DNA of 64,000 nucleotides from Nitzschia sp. DOCU1 (GCA_951394045.1 OX595995.1:310001-374000), one strand, 5' to 3'. Shown: positions 53,434 through 64,000, counted from the stretch's first letter. Numbers and translations are program-made. The notes: generated from the sequence alone by a model not told the origin.

Positions 53434-54824
53434 CGGCATCACACTACACTGCTACCCGTCGTTGAAATGGGTAGTCACTCGGAGGAACAATGATACTTAT
53501 GTAGGGCGAACTGCTACTAGAAGAAGGGGATCAAACCGCTACTTCGCTCACCACCCCAATGCAGCATGCAGAAATCGCCAGACTTTTCTTCTCGTCATCT
53601 CTGCCAGAGAGCGGTTCTCAGCCGGAAGCAAACAGCACTAAAAGGTGAGGATGATGCTTCTACGATACCGGGAGAACAAGTACGGTGGTCGTGGTCGCTG
53701 TAGGGGATCGAAAAGCTCATCCTCCTGCGATCATGAGGAAGAATCCCGACGTTCTCTGGTGCGGCTTTGGAGGTTCTCAACGTTGTGGTGGTGGCGCTTC
53801 TGCTGCTGCGAATCGGGCCTGCTTCTGCTGCTGTTGGTGGTGTCGTGGTGGTCATCGTACTACTTTTCTTCTCCTTGTTGGACAAAGAAGAAGTAGCAGC
53901 AACCAGAAGAACAATTACTATTCTTTTGGTTGGGCGTATTTGCTGTTGGTTGAGCCCTGCTACATATGTTCTTGCTACCGGTAGTACTAGTAGTACGACG
54001 ATTGTCGCCGTGGTAGTAGTAGAACGGCGGCGGGTTAGGACGACGAGGACTCGCAAACGACGCAGCGGTAGTAACACTACTGGTAGTATAGCATTTGCAA
54101 TGGCGCAGCGCTGCTGGATGATTTTGTTGATCCGTTCGTAGCTCGTTTGACGGCTTTTAGCTCGGTGGAGAAGCCTCCTTGGTTGGAAAGTATAGATGTC
54201 AGTTGGTGCGTGAGCATCGTGCATGGATAAATATGTTCATAAGTGATGCACTTCAAGAATCATCCATAGTCATTTTCTTTCTAGTAGTAGAAGCCACTTA
54301 TGGAAGCAACGTCGAAATACAACCGTTCGAAGAAAGACACGCAAGCAATGTTGCTACTAGCAGCAGTTAGTCTTGTAGAGTAGTAGTCAATAGTTGGTGA
54401 ATCAGGTGTTGTCGTAGGATCAAAGGATCAAAACGCGGTATTTCCATGTCGAAATAAACGTGTCGTCTCGAAATGATAGAATGGATGTCCGTCTTTGGCT
54501 TTCATTCTTCGTGGCAAGGCAGGGTAGTAGTAGAATTGATGTAGCTGCAGTGTCATTGCATAGCTCTCTGATTCCAAGGGGGGGGGGGGGGGGTCGAAGG
54601 ACAAATGATGGTGATGCGTAAGTTGCTGAAGCCTGAGAGGATCGTCTCTATGCGCTAGTAAATAATGGATTTGCTTGCATCTGAGACGCAATCGTGCATG
54701 GCATCGGGGGTGACGTGACGTGAGAAGTTGGCGGTGTATGATGACGGCTTTTGTAGTAGGGGTATTGGTTCGAGATGGACGGGATTGAAGTGATGACGTG
54801 TGGTGTGTTAACATCATTGACAAC
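53434..54824. other. intergenic region, no supported gene
   Basis: The overlapping open frames at 53595-54224 (minus) and 53767-54141 (plus) arise from GGT/CTG-rich low-complexity sequence and have no domain. A run of 16 G lies at 54578-54593. The minus frame at 54428-54931 is antisense or shifted to the real exon that follows and is not supported. Confidence 0.35.
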
Positions 54825-55278
54825 TTATGGCTTTGGATCGAAGTCAGCACATTCTGAAAGATCGCCATTTTTGCCAAGGTAGCATTCCTCGTCGATAAAC
54901 AAGTCAGGGTCCAGTTCGTCCACCACGCCACGGTCCGTCAAACCGAAAGCCTTGGCAATAAAGTGCGGAATAGGAATGGGTCCGATCTTGGCCTCGGGCG
55001 AGTGAATCGCATTGCCGACGGCATCTGCACGAGTCGATGGGGCTACAAATACGAAGCAATGATTAACAACAGCACAATGTGTGAGAAGACACGATTCCCT
55101 GATAATAGCCGGTCATTCCAGAGAAAAGTCATTTACCATCAAAGTCAATCTCGTCCATTACATCTCCCTTGGCAGCAAGTCCAACAATGCTTGGCTTGTT
55201 GTTGCTGGGAGCCACGACGAATCCATTGGCAACGCCGCTGAGAGCGAACAGTACAAGAAGAGAAACAAACTTTGTCAT
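54825..55278 (-). CDS. short plastid-type precursor with a Cys pair, two exons (119 aa)
   Basis: Exons on the minus strand are 55278-55137 and 55042-54825; the 94-nt intron has GT...TAG ends and splits an Ala codon. Each exon is too short to stand out alone. The N-terminus is a clear signal peptide (MTKFVSLLVLFALSGVANG) followed by FVVAPSNNKPS: a Phe at the cleavage site then a Ser/Lys-containing transit stretch, the diatom ASAFAP-type presequence. The mature part is acidic, with EAKIGPIPIPHFIAKAFGL, and ends with ECYLGKNGDLSECADFDPKP. The two Cys, 11 residues apart and followed by DFDP, may form a redox-sensitive pair. I do not recognise the family with certainty. It is probably a stromal or thylakoid protein. 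Confidence 0.8.
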
Positions 55279-55776
55279 TGTTAAACTCGGGTAGTCGAAC
55301 TAAGTGAGAGTTCTGGTAGAGATGTTGTGAGAAATGACATTGATGGGAAAGATTCCGTCTGAGATCCAATTTGCCATCTGGTCGACCAAGGGTTCCCAAA
55401 GCCATCTTCAATCTGGTGTCTTCGGAGTCTCAGATCTTTGATTGGATGGGAAAAGCAGATGGCGCGGCGGAAGGCTTTGTAGGTTCTTGGCAAATAAAAG
55501 ATTGCCACGTGAAACGCCCCTGACATGAAAGATACTCCGAGTTTAAGCTCTGAACCGCTACGGTTATGCACGATACCACTTCTAGTAGATACCTAGAACA
55601 TTTCGCTTCAGAAAACGCTAGCGTAGTAACAGGGAAAACTAGTACTATGATAACAGAGATACGCCACTAACGAAAGGTGTATGGAATATACTTTAACGTA
55701 GAAGATGTGAAAGTTGATGTGCTGTGCAATGTAGTTGCCCCGAGGCGTGGTGAACACGAGATTTCGGCATCTTGCT
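55279..55776. other. intergenic region (promoter side of the 119-aa gene)
   Basis: No gene was seen. The stretch separates two minus-strand genes and should contain the 3' UTR of the right one and the promoter of the left one. No TATA box stands out. Confidence 0.4.
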
Positions 55777-57741
55777 TCACAAGTTGCGAGAAAGGCTGGT
55801 CCCCGAAGCGACGCTTGTATCGTCGTCAACATCGTCCAAAGTTGCGGTCTCAGAGGTAGCTAGCACTGGATCAGTGACGGCCTTATCTTCAAAGGTACTG
55901 ACTTGATCGTAGCTACCGCCGCGCACGCCCCTCGTGGAGCTCTTGTTGTGAATTTGCCTTGATAGCTTGTAGATCACGAAGAAAGCGCAGAGGGAAACCG
56001 CGAGACAGACAGCAGTTGATGTGCCGAAAACGATAATCGCCACTACAGTATTCAAAAATTCAAGATCGTCGCCATCGTCTCCGTCTTCATAGACCACAAA
56101 AGGGTACTGATAAGACCCAACTTCTTTCATGAACACCATGAGAAACACAGATGTTGACATTGGCATGGATTGATCCCCTGACGTCGTGGAAGGGAAGAGT
56201 TCCGCATCTGTTTCACCAAAGACCACAGCGTGGCCGTCCATGGTCGCCACGACACCGCCTCCTCGAGCCAGAGACATGCGGCGATGCCGTACACCAAGTT
56301 GTTTGGTCCACGTCACGAATCCAGTGTCAGTATCAAGTTGAGTGACAAAGATATCATTGCTTCCATCGGCGTAGGACCCGACGGCGGCACCGTCTTGGGC
56401 GGCGCCGACAATATACATGAAATGGTCGCCCTTGATGACATCGCATCCAAGAGCAATACCAGCAGTTTTACCTCCCTTAGGTTTCCTGTGAGAGTCCTCG
56501 GTCACTGGTAGCTGGGCTATCCAAACCTTCGACATGGACCCGACAGAATACTTGGCAACAAAGGGTTCCATGATGGTCATGTCGCCTGGCTTTACGTAGT
56601 CCGCGTTGGTGCTTACAATGCCAGTTGTACCTCCGACAACATAAAAATGATCTTGCTCGTTGGGACTGGGACATATATGCGTGATGGTAACGTCCTTGCC
56701 GCTTGTTTCGGTAACAAGTGTAGCAGGACCGAGTAAACTGCCTTTCTGTTCGTCCACCAACGCCATGAAACCACTTGTCGACCCAGTAGCAGAGTCGGGA
56801 GGTGTTGTGGTTCCGACTACAACAACGGTACCATTTATTGTCTTGATGACCCCACTGGGATAGGAGGCGCCTCCAAGAATGTTCACAGACACACTAAAGG
56901 CAAGCTCCATATTCTCGTTAAACTTTTCCAGTTGGACTTTGCCTGACTTTTGGACTTGGTCAAACCCTCCGCGCGTCCAATTCGGGAAATCGTCATCCTG
57001 GTCATCGGCCAAATGTCTCTTCCTGCTGAACAGTTCGTCCACCTCCACACCAACGACAAATGTATTCATTGTAGTGCTGTCGATTTCCACAGCTGTGGGG
57101 AACTCTGCTTTGCCCCGATCCAGGACGGCACCCTTGTCAAAGTTGAGGCCGTTTACCTCTACGCCCAGCACCAAACCATACGGGAGGTTGTCGACCTTGG
57201 ATACCATCTCGGACAAGAAACCACCCGTTTCGGCAACACCAATGACTCGAGCTTCCACAGCAGGATCAGAAGGGAACTGAAGCAGCTTGATGGTACTGCA
57301 AGCCTCGGCCGAGTCTGCCGTTCCAAATAAATTTACTTGCTGTATCGAAAGGTCCCACCCCGCAAGCGCCGCGACAAAGCATGACCCATGCTCCTGGCTC
57401 ATACCATATCCGGCTCCACCAAGATTACCAAACGTTTGTCCGGTAATATAAATTGTGTCAGTGTAGGCATCATACGACATTCCGCCGGCATAGGACGGGC
57501 CCAAATCTGGTCCACTCTGAAAGGCTGGCGGCGGAGGCGGTTCATTGTAGAAGCCATCCACAGGGACGCTCGTGTTCGTGGCGTTGCAAGGAATCATCAT
57601 TCCACTTAATAGGTCCTCGCATAATTGAAAACCACTACTGTCGACTGGGGACAAATCCTTATCATCAGGAATGTCAAAACCATGTGTTATTGCCAAGAGC
57701 AGCGACCACCAACACAAGGTTGCCTCGGTAAAAATTCTCAT
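55777..57741 (-). CDS. type I membrane protein with a beta-propeller-like ectodomain (654 aa)
   Basis: ATG 57741 is the first in frame (MRIFTEATLCWWSLLLAITHG), giving a signal peptide of about 21 residues. The ectodomain to about residue 560 is rich in Gly, Val and Thr with recurring units of the type GxxYDxYTDTIYITGQTFG, HFYVVGGTTG, HFMYIVGAAQDG and VVFGETDA. These resemble the SBBP/beta-propeller repeats of surface proteins. A single membrane segment lies at about 563-592 (VVAIIVFGTSTAVCLAVSLC), then a cytosolic tail of about 65 residues, Ser/Thr/Asp-rich. NxT/S sites in the ectodomain (CNATNTS, FPNWT, TINGT) would allow glycosylation. It is likely at the plasma membrane or endomembranes; ligand and role are unknown. 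Confidence 0.8.
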   Translation of the reverse strand: MRIFTEATLCWWSLLLAITHGFDIPDDKDLSPVDSSGFQLCEDLLSGMMIPCNATNTSVPVDGFYNEPPPPPAFQSGPDLGPSYAGGMSYDAYTDTIYITGQTFGNLGGAGYGMSQEHGSCFVAALAGWDLSIQQVNLFGTADSAEACSTIKLLQFPSDPAVEARVIGVAETGGFLSEMVSKVDNLPYGLVLGVEVNGLNFDKGAVLDRGKAEFPTAVEIDSTTMNTFVVGVEVDELFSRKRHLADDQDDDFPNWTRGGFDQVQKSGKVQLEKFNENMELAFSVSVNILGGASYPSGVIKTINGTVVVVGTTTPPDSATGSTSGFMALVDEQKGSLLGPATLVTETSGKDVTITHICPSPNEQDHFYVVGGTTGIVSTNADYVKPGDMTIMEPFVAKYSVGSMSKVWIAQLPVTEDSHRKPKGGKTAGIALGCDVIKGDHFMYIVGAAQDGAAVGSYADGSNDIFVTQLDTDTGFVTWTKQLGVRHRRMSLARGGGVVATMDGHAVVFGETDAELFPSTTSGDQSMPMSTSVFLMVFMKEVGSYQYPFVVYEDGDDGDDLEFLNTVVAIIVFGTSTAVCLAVSLCAFFVIYKLSRQIHNKSSTRGVRGGSYDQVSTFEDKAVTDPVLATSETATLDDVDDDTSVASGTSLSRNL

Positions 57742-58576
57742 TTCCGGAATCTTTCTGACTGGTCCTCCGAAGGCTATTCTTGACCTGCTATACACAAGAG
57801 TTATGACTGTTGCTATCAGGGGTCTCGACGATCACGATAGAATGGTAGGCAAACGAAATGGCTTCCAGGTAGCAACTATCATCGGTCTGATGCTCTCTAC
57901 TACTCTACCGCTACCTAGAGAGAGCACTTTCGTTCACTCGAGGATGTGAATGATGCGATGGGCGTCCAGGTCAACGTGCTTTGTCGAATAAGAGATCTTT
58001 TGAAGGTCATCCTATAAATATCTGGTAATGTGAAGGGCATTATTTAATGCTCCTGGTCAGGTCATCCTTTAAATAGCTGGTTATTACTTTTCTGCTGCCG
58101 ACGCCGAGCCTACACTTGCGGCGTTTCCACCACTTCTTTACCGTATCTTTTTGTGGCTTTCGCCTCGAGTCATCGTATCATGATGACTTCCCCGATCTAA
58201 TAAGCTCTCGGCGGCGTTATCCAGCACACGCGACGTGCTACTACTAGCATCTCTATGTAAAGAGAAGGAAGTCGACGAGTGAGATGGGCATGTGATCTCA
58301 GCACAACTCATTCATTGCCATTTTACTCTTCTTGCCGCTTTGAGGATCTCTAGTCAAAAACAGTGCAGAGTGTTTTCGGTTTGGACGCCGGCTTCGACAC
58401 TAGTGAAGTGCTAACTACGCTACTGACTTGAAAGCTTCCAAGCGCGGTTTCACTGGTTCTGTTTCCGCCCAGAGTGGTGAATCTAGCACCGTCCTTCTTT
58501 CCCGGGCATTCCCTACGCCAGAGTTTTGTTATTGAGCCAATCGGTCAGGCAGTCATCCAAAATTCACACTGCCACA
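57742..58576. other. intergenic region between divergent genes
   Basis: This 0.8-kb stretch separates two divergent starts and must contain both promoters. A short repeat occurs at about 58005-58020 and 58060-58075 (GGTCATCCTNTAAATA, then CTGGT). No gene was seen. Confidence 0.45.
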
Positions 58577-59035
58577 ATGGCGCCTCGTCCTGGTAGCGAT
58601 AATGCTTCTTTGTTCGATCGACTGCTACGTTCCGGAAGCCCTCGAGCTGGCAATAGCCAGGTTGGCCAAATTGTGGTGATTGCCACGGCAAGTTTGGTAC
58701 TGCTAGTGGTGCTGTGCCTATTTATACGATGGCATCGTCGCGTGGTGGACAAGGAAAAGCAAAAAAACAAGACCTTGGCCGTCTTTCAGTATCTGCGGGG
58801 AATGAATGTCGATGACATTGATATTCGACGATCCCCAGCGGGAGGATTTCATGTATCGTATTTGAATGATTTAGCGCAAGGAAAGAATGAATGGGAAGAA
58901 GATAGTGGTACTAGTAGTGGTGCAAGTGATGCATCTCACAAGGGGGCTACCAAGACAAGCACGGAAAAGACATTGTCCGAAGCCGTCGATGAGGAAGAAG
59001 ACGAAGACGAAAAGAAGGGATTGTTGTCCAGTTAG
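58577..59035 (+). CDS. small single-pass membrane protein (152 aa)
   Basis: The ATG at 58577 lies in a good CACAATGG context. About 28 polar residues precede one membrane segment (VGQIVVIATASLVLLVVLCL, about 29-48), followed by basic RWHRR, which suggests that the C-terminus is cytosolic. The region LAVFQYLRGMNVDDIDIRRS, then PAGGFHVSYLNDLAQG, is the likely conserved part. The end is Ser/Thr-rich and then strongly acidic (DEEEDEDEKKG). No known family was recognised. Confidence 0.65.
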   Translation: MAPRPGSDNASLFDRLLRSGSPRAGNSQVGQIVVIATASLVLLVVLCLFIRWHRRVVDKEKQKNKTLAVFQYLRGMNVDDIDIRRSPAGGFHVSYLNDLAQGKNEWEEDSGTSSGASDASHKGATKTSTEKTLSEAVDEEEDEDEKKGLLSS

Positions 59036-59835
59036 GATTAGGAAGCAATACCACATTGCTGCTGGGTGACAAGTGGTGTGGGTGCTTGTGTACCGGATTG
59101 GGGGCTGAAAACCCATCTATCTCTTGGTGAACGGAAGGAACTAAAAGAGGTTTCAATTTGAAAGCTGTCTCTTTCGAACGCAGCGAGGATTCTTCCTATT
59201 AGAAGGAGATCGTAATGAGAAATCAAACATAGATCGTTAAATCTTGTTTCGGTTGTTGTAGTACGGTTGGTAGCTCTCGAACTACCGGTAGAGTACCAGT
59301 TCAAGACATCGTGTTGCTAGTGGGAAAGCAGGCAGCAACGAAAAGTGAAGCCACGGTAGCGTCGGCTAGGATAGAAGAAAAGCAAGCCATATGAGAACTG
59401 CTTGTATGGGTTCTAGCGCTCTAGAGACTATTGTAGAGGACCTACATTGGTTGTTCCACGAAGAAAGAAGTCAAAAGTTGAAGTTTGAATGATTTGTTGA
59501 AGTTCGCCTCGAACGGGCTTCGAGGAAAAGGGGAAGGTGAAAACCCAAAGCAACTATGATGGTATAGTCACATTGAGTTTGCCCTATGCTTGCTTTCTTA
59601 ATGATAGTAATTCACAAGTAAGTACTACTCTAGGAGAAACAAAGATTGGTTGCGCGGGCCAACGCAGACATCGATCGAAACTCTTGTGCTACCGACCGGT
59701 GGGCCAGCAAAAGAAGCAGTAAAGGAAAGCTCTGGTGGCTTGATAGAGTTGGAATCATAAGCAGTAGTCATCCACTTTTCGACCAGAATACCATTAGTAG
59801 TGACTGGCAGTGGTTGCTAGGTATAGCTCGATAAA
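59036..59835. other. intergenic region between convergent genes
   Basis: Only chance frames were seen; this should contain both 3' UTRs. No repeat worth listing was noticed. Confidence 0.45.
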
Positions 59836-62229
59836 TCATCCCAATTCGCACCATTGCAACGCTCGTAGAATGACGCGCGTTTCATGTTCCTTGGGCGGTT
59901 CGCTTCGATCCTTGGATAGCGTCATGTAACATCCCAACGACAGAGACATGTAGTTGCGTGAGGATGGATGACTTGTTTGCAGGATTTGCTGAATCCATGT
60001 CAACAAGGCAAGACAGAGTCGCCGTCTATGTTGAGCCACAGCAATAGTATCCGCCTTGTTGCTAGACAATTGAACCCACAATTCCGTACAGCTACAAGCC
60101 CATGCGACTGTATCATCCAATAAATTCAAGGCATTGTGCGTAGTGGATCCACGTTGCCAGTACCATTCGAGATAATCTAGCAGGGAATCGTAAAGATGCT
60201 CGACGAGCAGCTTATTCTTGTCAGGGTCCTCTTCGGCGTCGCCCAAAATATGGACAAGACCAGGAAACAAGGAAGGATCATCCGCAATGGGTAAGATACG
60301 TTGCAAGCAAGTCAAAATCACCACTGGCGATGAGTGCTGCTCGTCTTGGACATTGTCGTCATCCAACAAATCCATGGTCGAATGATTTTTTTCGAGCAAA
60401 TCAAAGATATCCACTTCCATGAGTAGAGTTCCCAAAAGTCTTAGTATGGCATGAAACAACGATGCACGGTCATCATGAAGCGTTGCATCCAAAATGTTTC
60501 CCGTCGTCATGACTGTTGTCAAACTGAGATATTCTACCGACGTCCAGAGAGCTTGTTCGAGGGATTGTCGCAAATGCAACAAGGCGTCTCCTTCTAAACA
60601 ACACTGATCTGCCAAACGAATCAAGTATCTCACGACACTTTGCAAAAGTCGGGCACAACCATGGCCAATAGGAAGGCCCGTAGCACGCCATCCACCATAC
60701 GGCGATGACGCAGCCGAATGATGTGTTGTGGAAGACGACGACCCCCCTATTCGCCGTTCTTCGGGCAACATCACCAAAGGTTGCAACTGGATTCTCAACT
60801 CTCCACTTGCCAGTCGGATCCAAGTACACAATAGAGTGCCTCGACCAAGCTTTTGTGCCGACGCAATAGAATTGGATGCGGGTAAAGTTGCACTTGTACT
60901 TGTGAGCATCCAGTCCCAGCCATTGATTTCCACCAAGGCTACTAGGGCTTGCCAAGCCATGGCACGCAAGGCGGAATCTTCTTTTTGTTGCGGTGAAACG
61001 ACATGCGACAAGAGCATGTGGTGAAGTTGCGCCAATGTCTCGGGTTGCTGGAGGAGGGCTTGACTAAAGGGATCTTGTAGCAACTGTTGGGAGCCTCCTC
61101 CTGCCGAGCACGACTTGGATACCGATGAGGATACCGCCGCCGCTGCCGCATGCTGGGTAGTTCTTGTCGTAATCCATGTGAGACACCATTCTTTCCAAGC
61201 CATACCGAGAGATGCCTCCAACGATTGTGGAGGATGGGTCACCCACTGGAGTAAAGAGGAAACCATGGTGACGGGAATGATCTCTTCGATGTTTTCTTGG
61301 GAGAAAATTCCCAATATCAATTCATGATAGGCCGTCCAAGAGTAATTGGATGACGATGAATTGCTGTCATTGTTGGAGAGTATCTTGTCCAGAGTCTCAC
61401 CCATCATGTTCCATTCACGCGCTCCCATAATATCATCCACCTCGTTGTTGCTCGGTTCATGCACTGTCCCTGTTGTGGCAGTACTAGTCGTAGTAGCAGC
61501 TGCAGCTGTAGCACTACTACGATTCCACCTATCAATTTCTTCCAGGTAACGAGACCAAATCGTTTCTAGCATGGACAAGGCATTGGCGAGAACCGGATCG
61601 GCTTGCAAAAAGACTTCCAAACTCGAACAGACATCCACGTGCACTTCAAGATTGTAGCCATTGACTGGCAACGACTTGTAGACGTAAAAAAGGGCTTGCC
61701 CCAAGGCCTTGGGGTACATCGGTAATCGAGCTGTCACTTGAGCGACTAATCGAAGATACCTTACAAGCATGTGCTGGTCCAAAGAAGTATCTTCTGCGGG
61801 CTGCAGCAAAATGTCAATGGCAAATCGTTCCAGTTGCGCCCCGTATTTTGTCCAGACATCTTCTAGCTTGTCTGAATCAAGTCTTGTTAGCAACACCCAC
61901 ACCACTAACTGACGCTCCAAATCAAATGGCATCGGCCCTTGAAGCTGCTGCTGCTGCTGGTCTGCATCGGCATCCTCTAATGACGGGCAAAGTAGAGTCG
62001 AGAGAGCCTCGACAAGCTGCAACGGAGTTGATTTGTTGTGTTGCATTAGGACTTGCTCTTGCTGTTGCTGCTCGATAAGGGTGGAAAGATCAGCAGCAGC
62101 CACAATAGTGTCGCTTTCCTCGGCGGAGCTTGATGCAGATACAGATGCAGATGACGGCGCCGAAGTGTCGGCAGAGAGCCCCCCGTCGCCTCCTCCTTTG
62201 CCTATTGCTACTACTATGGATTCCCCCAT
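59836..62229 (-). CDS. large helical (ARM/HEAT-like) protein of unknown function (797 aa)
   Basis: This is a single-exon frame with an ATG at 62229. The first 60 residues are Gly/Ser/Ala-rich and disordered with a Gln run. From about 75 to the end the sequence is a succession of amphipathic helices rich in Leu, Trp and Gln (LVVWVLLTRLDSDKLEDVW; AMAWQALVALVEINGWDW; ILRLLGTLLMEVDIFDLLEK; LLDYLEWYWQRGSTTHNALN), typical of an alpha-solenoid. No Cys/His cluster, membrane segment or catalytic motif is visible. Neurochondrin-like and other ARM-type scaffold proteins are possible, but I cannot name a family. It is likely cytosolic or nuclear. Confidence 0.75.
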   Translation of the reverse strand: MGESIVVAIGKGGGDGGLSADTSAPSSASVSASSSAEESDTIVAAADLSTLIEQQQQEQVLMQHNKSTPLQLVEALSTLLCPSLEDADADQQQQQLQGPMPFDLERQLVVWVLLTRLDSDKLEDVWTKYGAQLERFAIDILLQPAEDTSLDQHMLVRYLRLVAQVTARLPMYPKALGQALFYVYKSLPVNGYNLEVHVDVCSSLEVFLQADPVLANALSMLETIWSRYLEEIDRWNRSSATAAAATTTSTATTGTVHEPSNNEVDDIMGAREWNMMGETLDKILSNNDSNSSSSNYSWTAYHELILGIFSQENIEEIIPVTMVSSLLQWVTHPPQSLEASLGMAWKEWCLTWITTRTTQHAAAAAVSSSVSKSCSAGGGSQQLLQDPFSQALLQQPETLAQLHHMLLSHVVSPQQKEDSALRAMAWQALVALVEINGWDWMLTSTSATLPASNSIASAQKLGRGTLLCTWIRLASGELRIQLQPLVMLPEERRIGGSSSSTTHHSAASSPYGGWRATGLPIGHGCARLLQSVVRYLIRLADQCCLEGDALLHLRQSLEQALWTSVEYLSLTTVMTTGNILDATLHDDRASLFHAILRLLGTLLMEVDIFDLLEKNHSTMDLLDDDNVQDEQHSSPVVILTCLQRILPIADDPSLFPGLVHILGDAEEDPDKNKLLVEHLYDSLLDYLEWYWQRGSTTHNALNLLDDTVAWACSCTELWVQLSSNKADTIAVAQHRRRLCLALLTWIQQILQTSHPSSRNYMSLSLGCYMTLSKDRSEPPKEHETRVILRALQWCELG

Positions 62230-62979
62230 GAGTATCGTGCTACACTTATAGGGTGTATTTCATGGTCCAACAAGAGAGATCTCGCGTCAACTTTGACGAC
62301 TAAAGATGCCTTTGTTTCGGACACTTGCTGGATAAATCTCTCATGAAGGTTGGTCTTGGTTGGAGGCAATTCTGTGTGACGCCACGATCCACGCACGGGA
62401 AGAAGGCGAATGGCGAAGGAAACGGGAGAAGAAGTGATCGTGGAAGTCGAAAAACTCCCGCCGCGCGTGCGCGCAGTGCGGCGATGGAGAAGGAAAGGAC
62501 TAGGAGGTATCAACTGTATGATACATACTGCTATCAATTGCTAAGAAAAATAGAACTACCGGTAGAAAGAACTAATTTATGAGAAGCACCCATACGCTCG
62601 TTGTAGTAGCAACTATGGACCGCCATGCCACTAGGACTAACTGTACCTCCCATATAGTTATAGCTCCTCTCTACTAGAGTCGTTACTCTCTAGTAGAGAA
62701 CAAATTCTTTACGCTCGACCGCGTACCAGTACAGGTATGCTTTTTGGTTCTGTACTTGACTTTAATAGTGTACCGGCGGGTTGTTCTTGTTGCTGCTACA
62801 ATACAATACTCTAACTCTGCATACCGGCAGATGCTAGATACAGTACAAGCCGTGAAGCAATCAAACAATCGAACCAAACATGGACATTTGGGCAGTCTAG
62901 TAGTATGTTGTAGTAGTCATGATGTAGTATTCTAGTTGTGCGGCCGCCGCCATCAGCAACCATCCTATACTTGTGGTTC
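62230..62979. other. intergenic region
   Basis: This includes the promoter of the 797-aa gene and the 3' flank of the next one. Short ACCGGTA/CTAGTAG-type palindromes cluster at 62555-62700. No gene was seen. Confidence 0.4.
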
Positions 62980-63564
62980 TTAAAATGACTTCTTCTGGTT
63001 GATATGGTAGTTGCTGCGCTCGGTACGATGAGCCTGAACTTCCTTTTGAACCTTTTCCTCCGTGACAATCTTTTGCAATTCCCGGGCCGTTCCAGCTCCG
63101 ACTTGTTCCACCTTTTGAAGTTCCTTCGCAAGCTTAAAGTCCGCAATTTGTTGAGGAGTCGCTCCCTTGAGCAACTCTTCCTCTGACTTTTCTTGCGCGC
63201 CCGGCAAGTAATCACCAGTGCTGGACACATAGGCATTCTCCGTTGTGTAATCCTTGGGAACGGTGAACATGCCATGGTCCTTGTCGCGAACGGCAGCGAG
63301 TTTTGTGAATGTTCCGGAACGGGCTGTGCGGTTGGTGTTGGCAGACACGTATTGTTCGTGCTTCTTTTTGTGAGTATCGTAGACTGCCGCGTTTTCTTGT
63401 TGCTGAAGAGCAATGGCTAGTCGATGATCCTTGTCTTCTTGCGACAAAAAGGCGTCGTCCAACAAGCCGGCGCCTGCTAGCAGAGAGGAGGAACCGGTCT
63501 GTCCCCCTCTGCCGCCGTCCATCATGACGTAGTCTCCCTCGGGTGTCTTGCTTTCTTCCGACAT
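62980..63564 (-). CDS. small charged protein with a UIM-like helix (194 aa)
   Basis: This is a single-exon frame with an ATG at 63564. Residues 40-65 (LSQEDKDHRLAIALQQQENA) have the acidic-then-Ala/Leu pattern of a ubiquitin-interacting motif, although the exact consensus is not complete. The middle is polar. The C-terminal third (EEELLKGATPQQIADFKLAK, then ELQKVEQVGAGTARELQKIV) is a likely coiled coil with a basic end. There is no targeting signal. Function is unknown; an adaptor role is only suggested. Confidence 0.65.
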   Translation of the reverse strand: MSEESKTPEGDYVMMDGGRGGQTGSSSLLAGAGLLDDAFLSQEDKDHRLAIALQQQENAAVYDTHKKKHEQYVSANTNRTARSGTFTKLAAVRDKDHGMFTVPKDYTTENAYVSSTGDYLPGAQEKSEEELLKGATPQQIADFKLAKELQKVEQVGAGTARELQKIVTEEKVQKEVQAHRTERSNYHINQKKSF

Positions 63565-64000
63565 GGCTATGCTGTTGATTACAATAATAAGATGAGCTGC
63601 AGCGATGAATCAGGGAAGGGACAGGACAGGGCAAAAGATAGTTTGCGTCAGAAAATACTCAAAGTAGCAGGCAGAAGCTAGCTATCACGACCTCGGGTAA
63701 ATGCAAACGAAAGGGCAATCACAATCAAGGCGTCACATTCGTGCAATCGCAAACGACGCTCGCTAGTACAAGGCGTACAGATACCATCACCAAAACATTG
63801 CTCCGTGTGTTACGTTCCCTCGTCATTCCCGTCGTAACACTAGCGCCTCCATGCTCCAGTCTTTCTTCAAATGACACTTGGTCATAATCATGATAACTTA
63901 TTCAATGATGCCAATGCAGAAACTACGTACCGAAACAAAAAAGAAAGCTGTTGTTGTTAGCGTTTTATTCTTGCCTCTCTCTCCCTTCGCCTTTCTTGGC
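63565..64000. other. right edge, promoter/5' flank
   Basis: No gene was seen. The stretch is the upstream flank of the 194-aa gene and has a CT-rich patch at the very end (63974-63993). Confidence 0.45.

Noticed and set aside
53595..54224. Overlapping long open frames on both strands.
   Set aside because: They come from GGT/CTG-type low-complexity sequence, give Val/Leu/Thr-rich peptides with no domain, and conflict with each other.

Overview
The window looks like nuclear DNA of a diatom, probably a raphid pennate. The signs are small spliceosomal introns (most 71-127 nt, GT-AG) in compact genes, a DUF6824-type domain and helicase-associated (HA) repeats of kinds abundant in diatoms, and two precursors whose N-termini look like bipartite plastid presequences (signal peptide followed by a Phe at the predicted cleavage site). 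There are also large families of single-exon unknown proteins, and Ty3/gypsy retrotransposons. No ribosomal RNA, CRISPR array or prokaryotic operon is visible.

Layout. 1-5.3 kb: two nested Ty3/gypsy elements in opposite orientation. Element A (+) has an uninterrupted Pol and a complete 3' LTR. It sits inside the protease codons of element B (-), whose Gag is readable. 7.8-16 kb: a four-exon CRAL-TRIO lipid-transfer gene, a diatom-type unknown protein, a low-complexity ORF and a putative plastid methyltransferase. 17.5-22 kb: an FAD monooxygenase gene whose last 148 codons plus 3' flank are repeated in tandem with a 1055-bp period. 24.3-32.5 kb: an HA-repeat gene, a class II-like histone deacetylase and a second CRAL-TRIO gene that shares intron positions with the first. 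34.8-37.7 kb: an HD-phosphohydrolase remnant and a two-exon rhodanese (TSTD2/TrhO-like) gene with zinc-finger and RRM-like parts. 38-43 kb: a small membrane protein, a DUF6824-type gene and a broken locus. 43.6-53.5 kb: four minus-strand paralogues of a TPR-like family with Cys/Ala-rich C-termini, plus a fifth as a relic. 54.8-64 kb: a short plastid-type precursor, a type I membrane protein, a small single-pass protein, a large helical protein and a UIM-like small protein.

How the genes relate. No pathway links them. The main themes are local duplication (CRAL-TRIO pair, TPR-like cluster, monooxygenase fragments), one apparent gene-conversion tract of about 0.9 kb, and insertion of retroelements. 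Splice sites were placed by eye from GT/AG signals, frame and protein continuity; the total coding lengths are multiples of three. Intergenic stretches are rich in short CTAG/TAGTAG-type motifs and hold no further gene that I can support.
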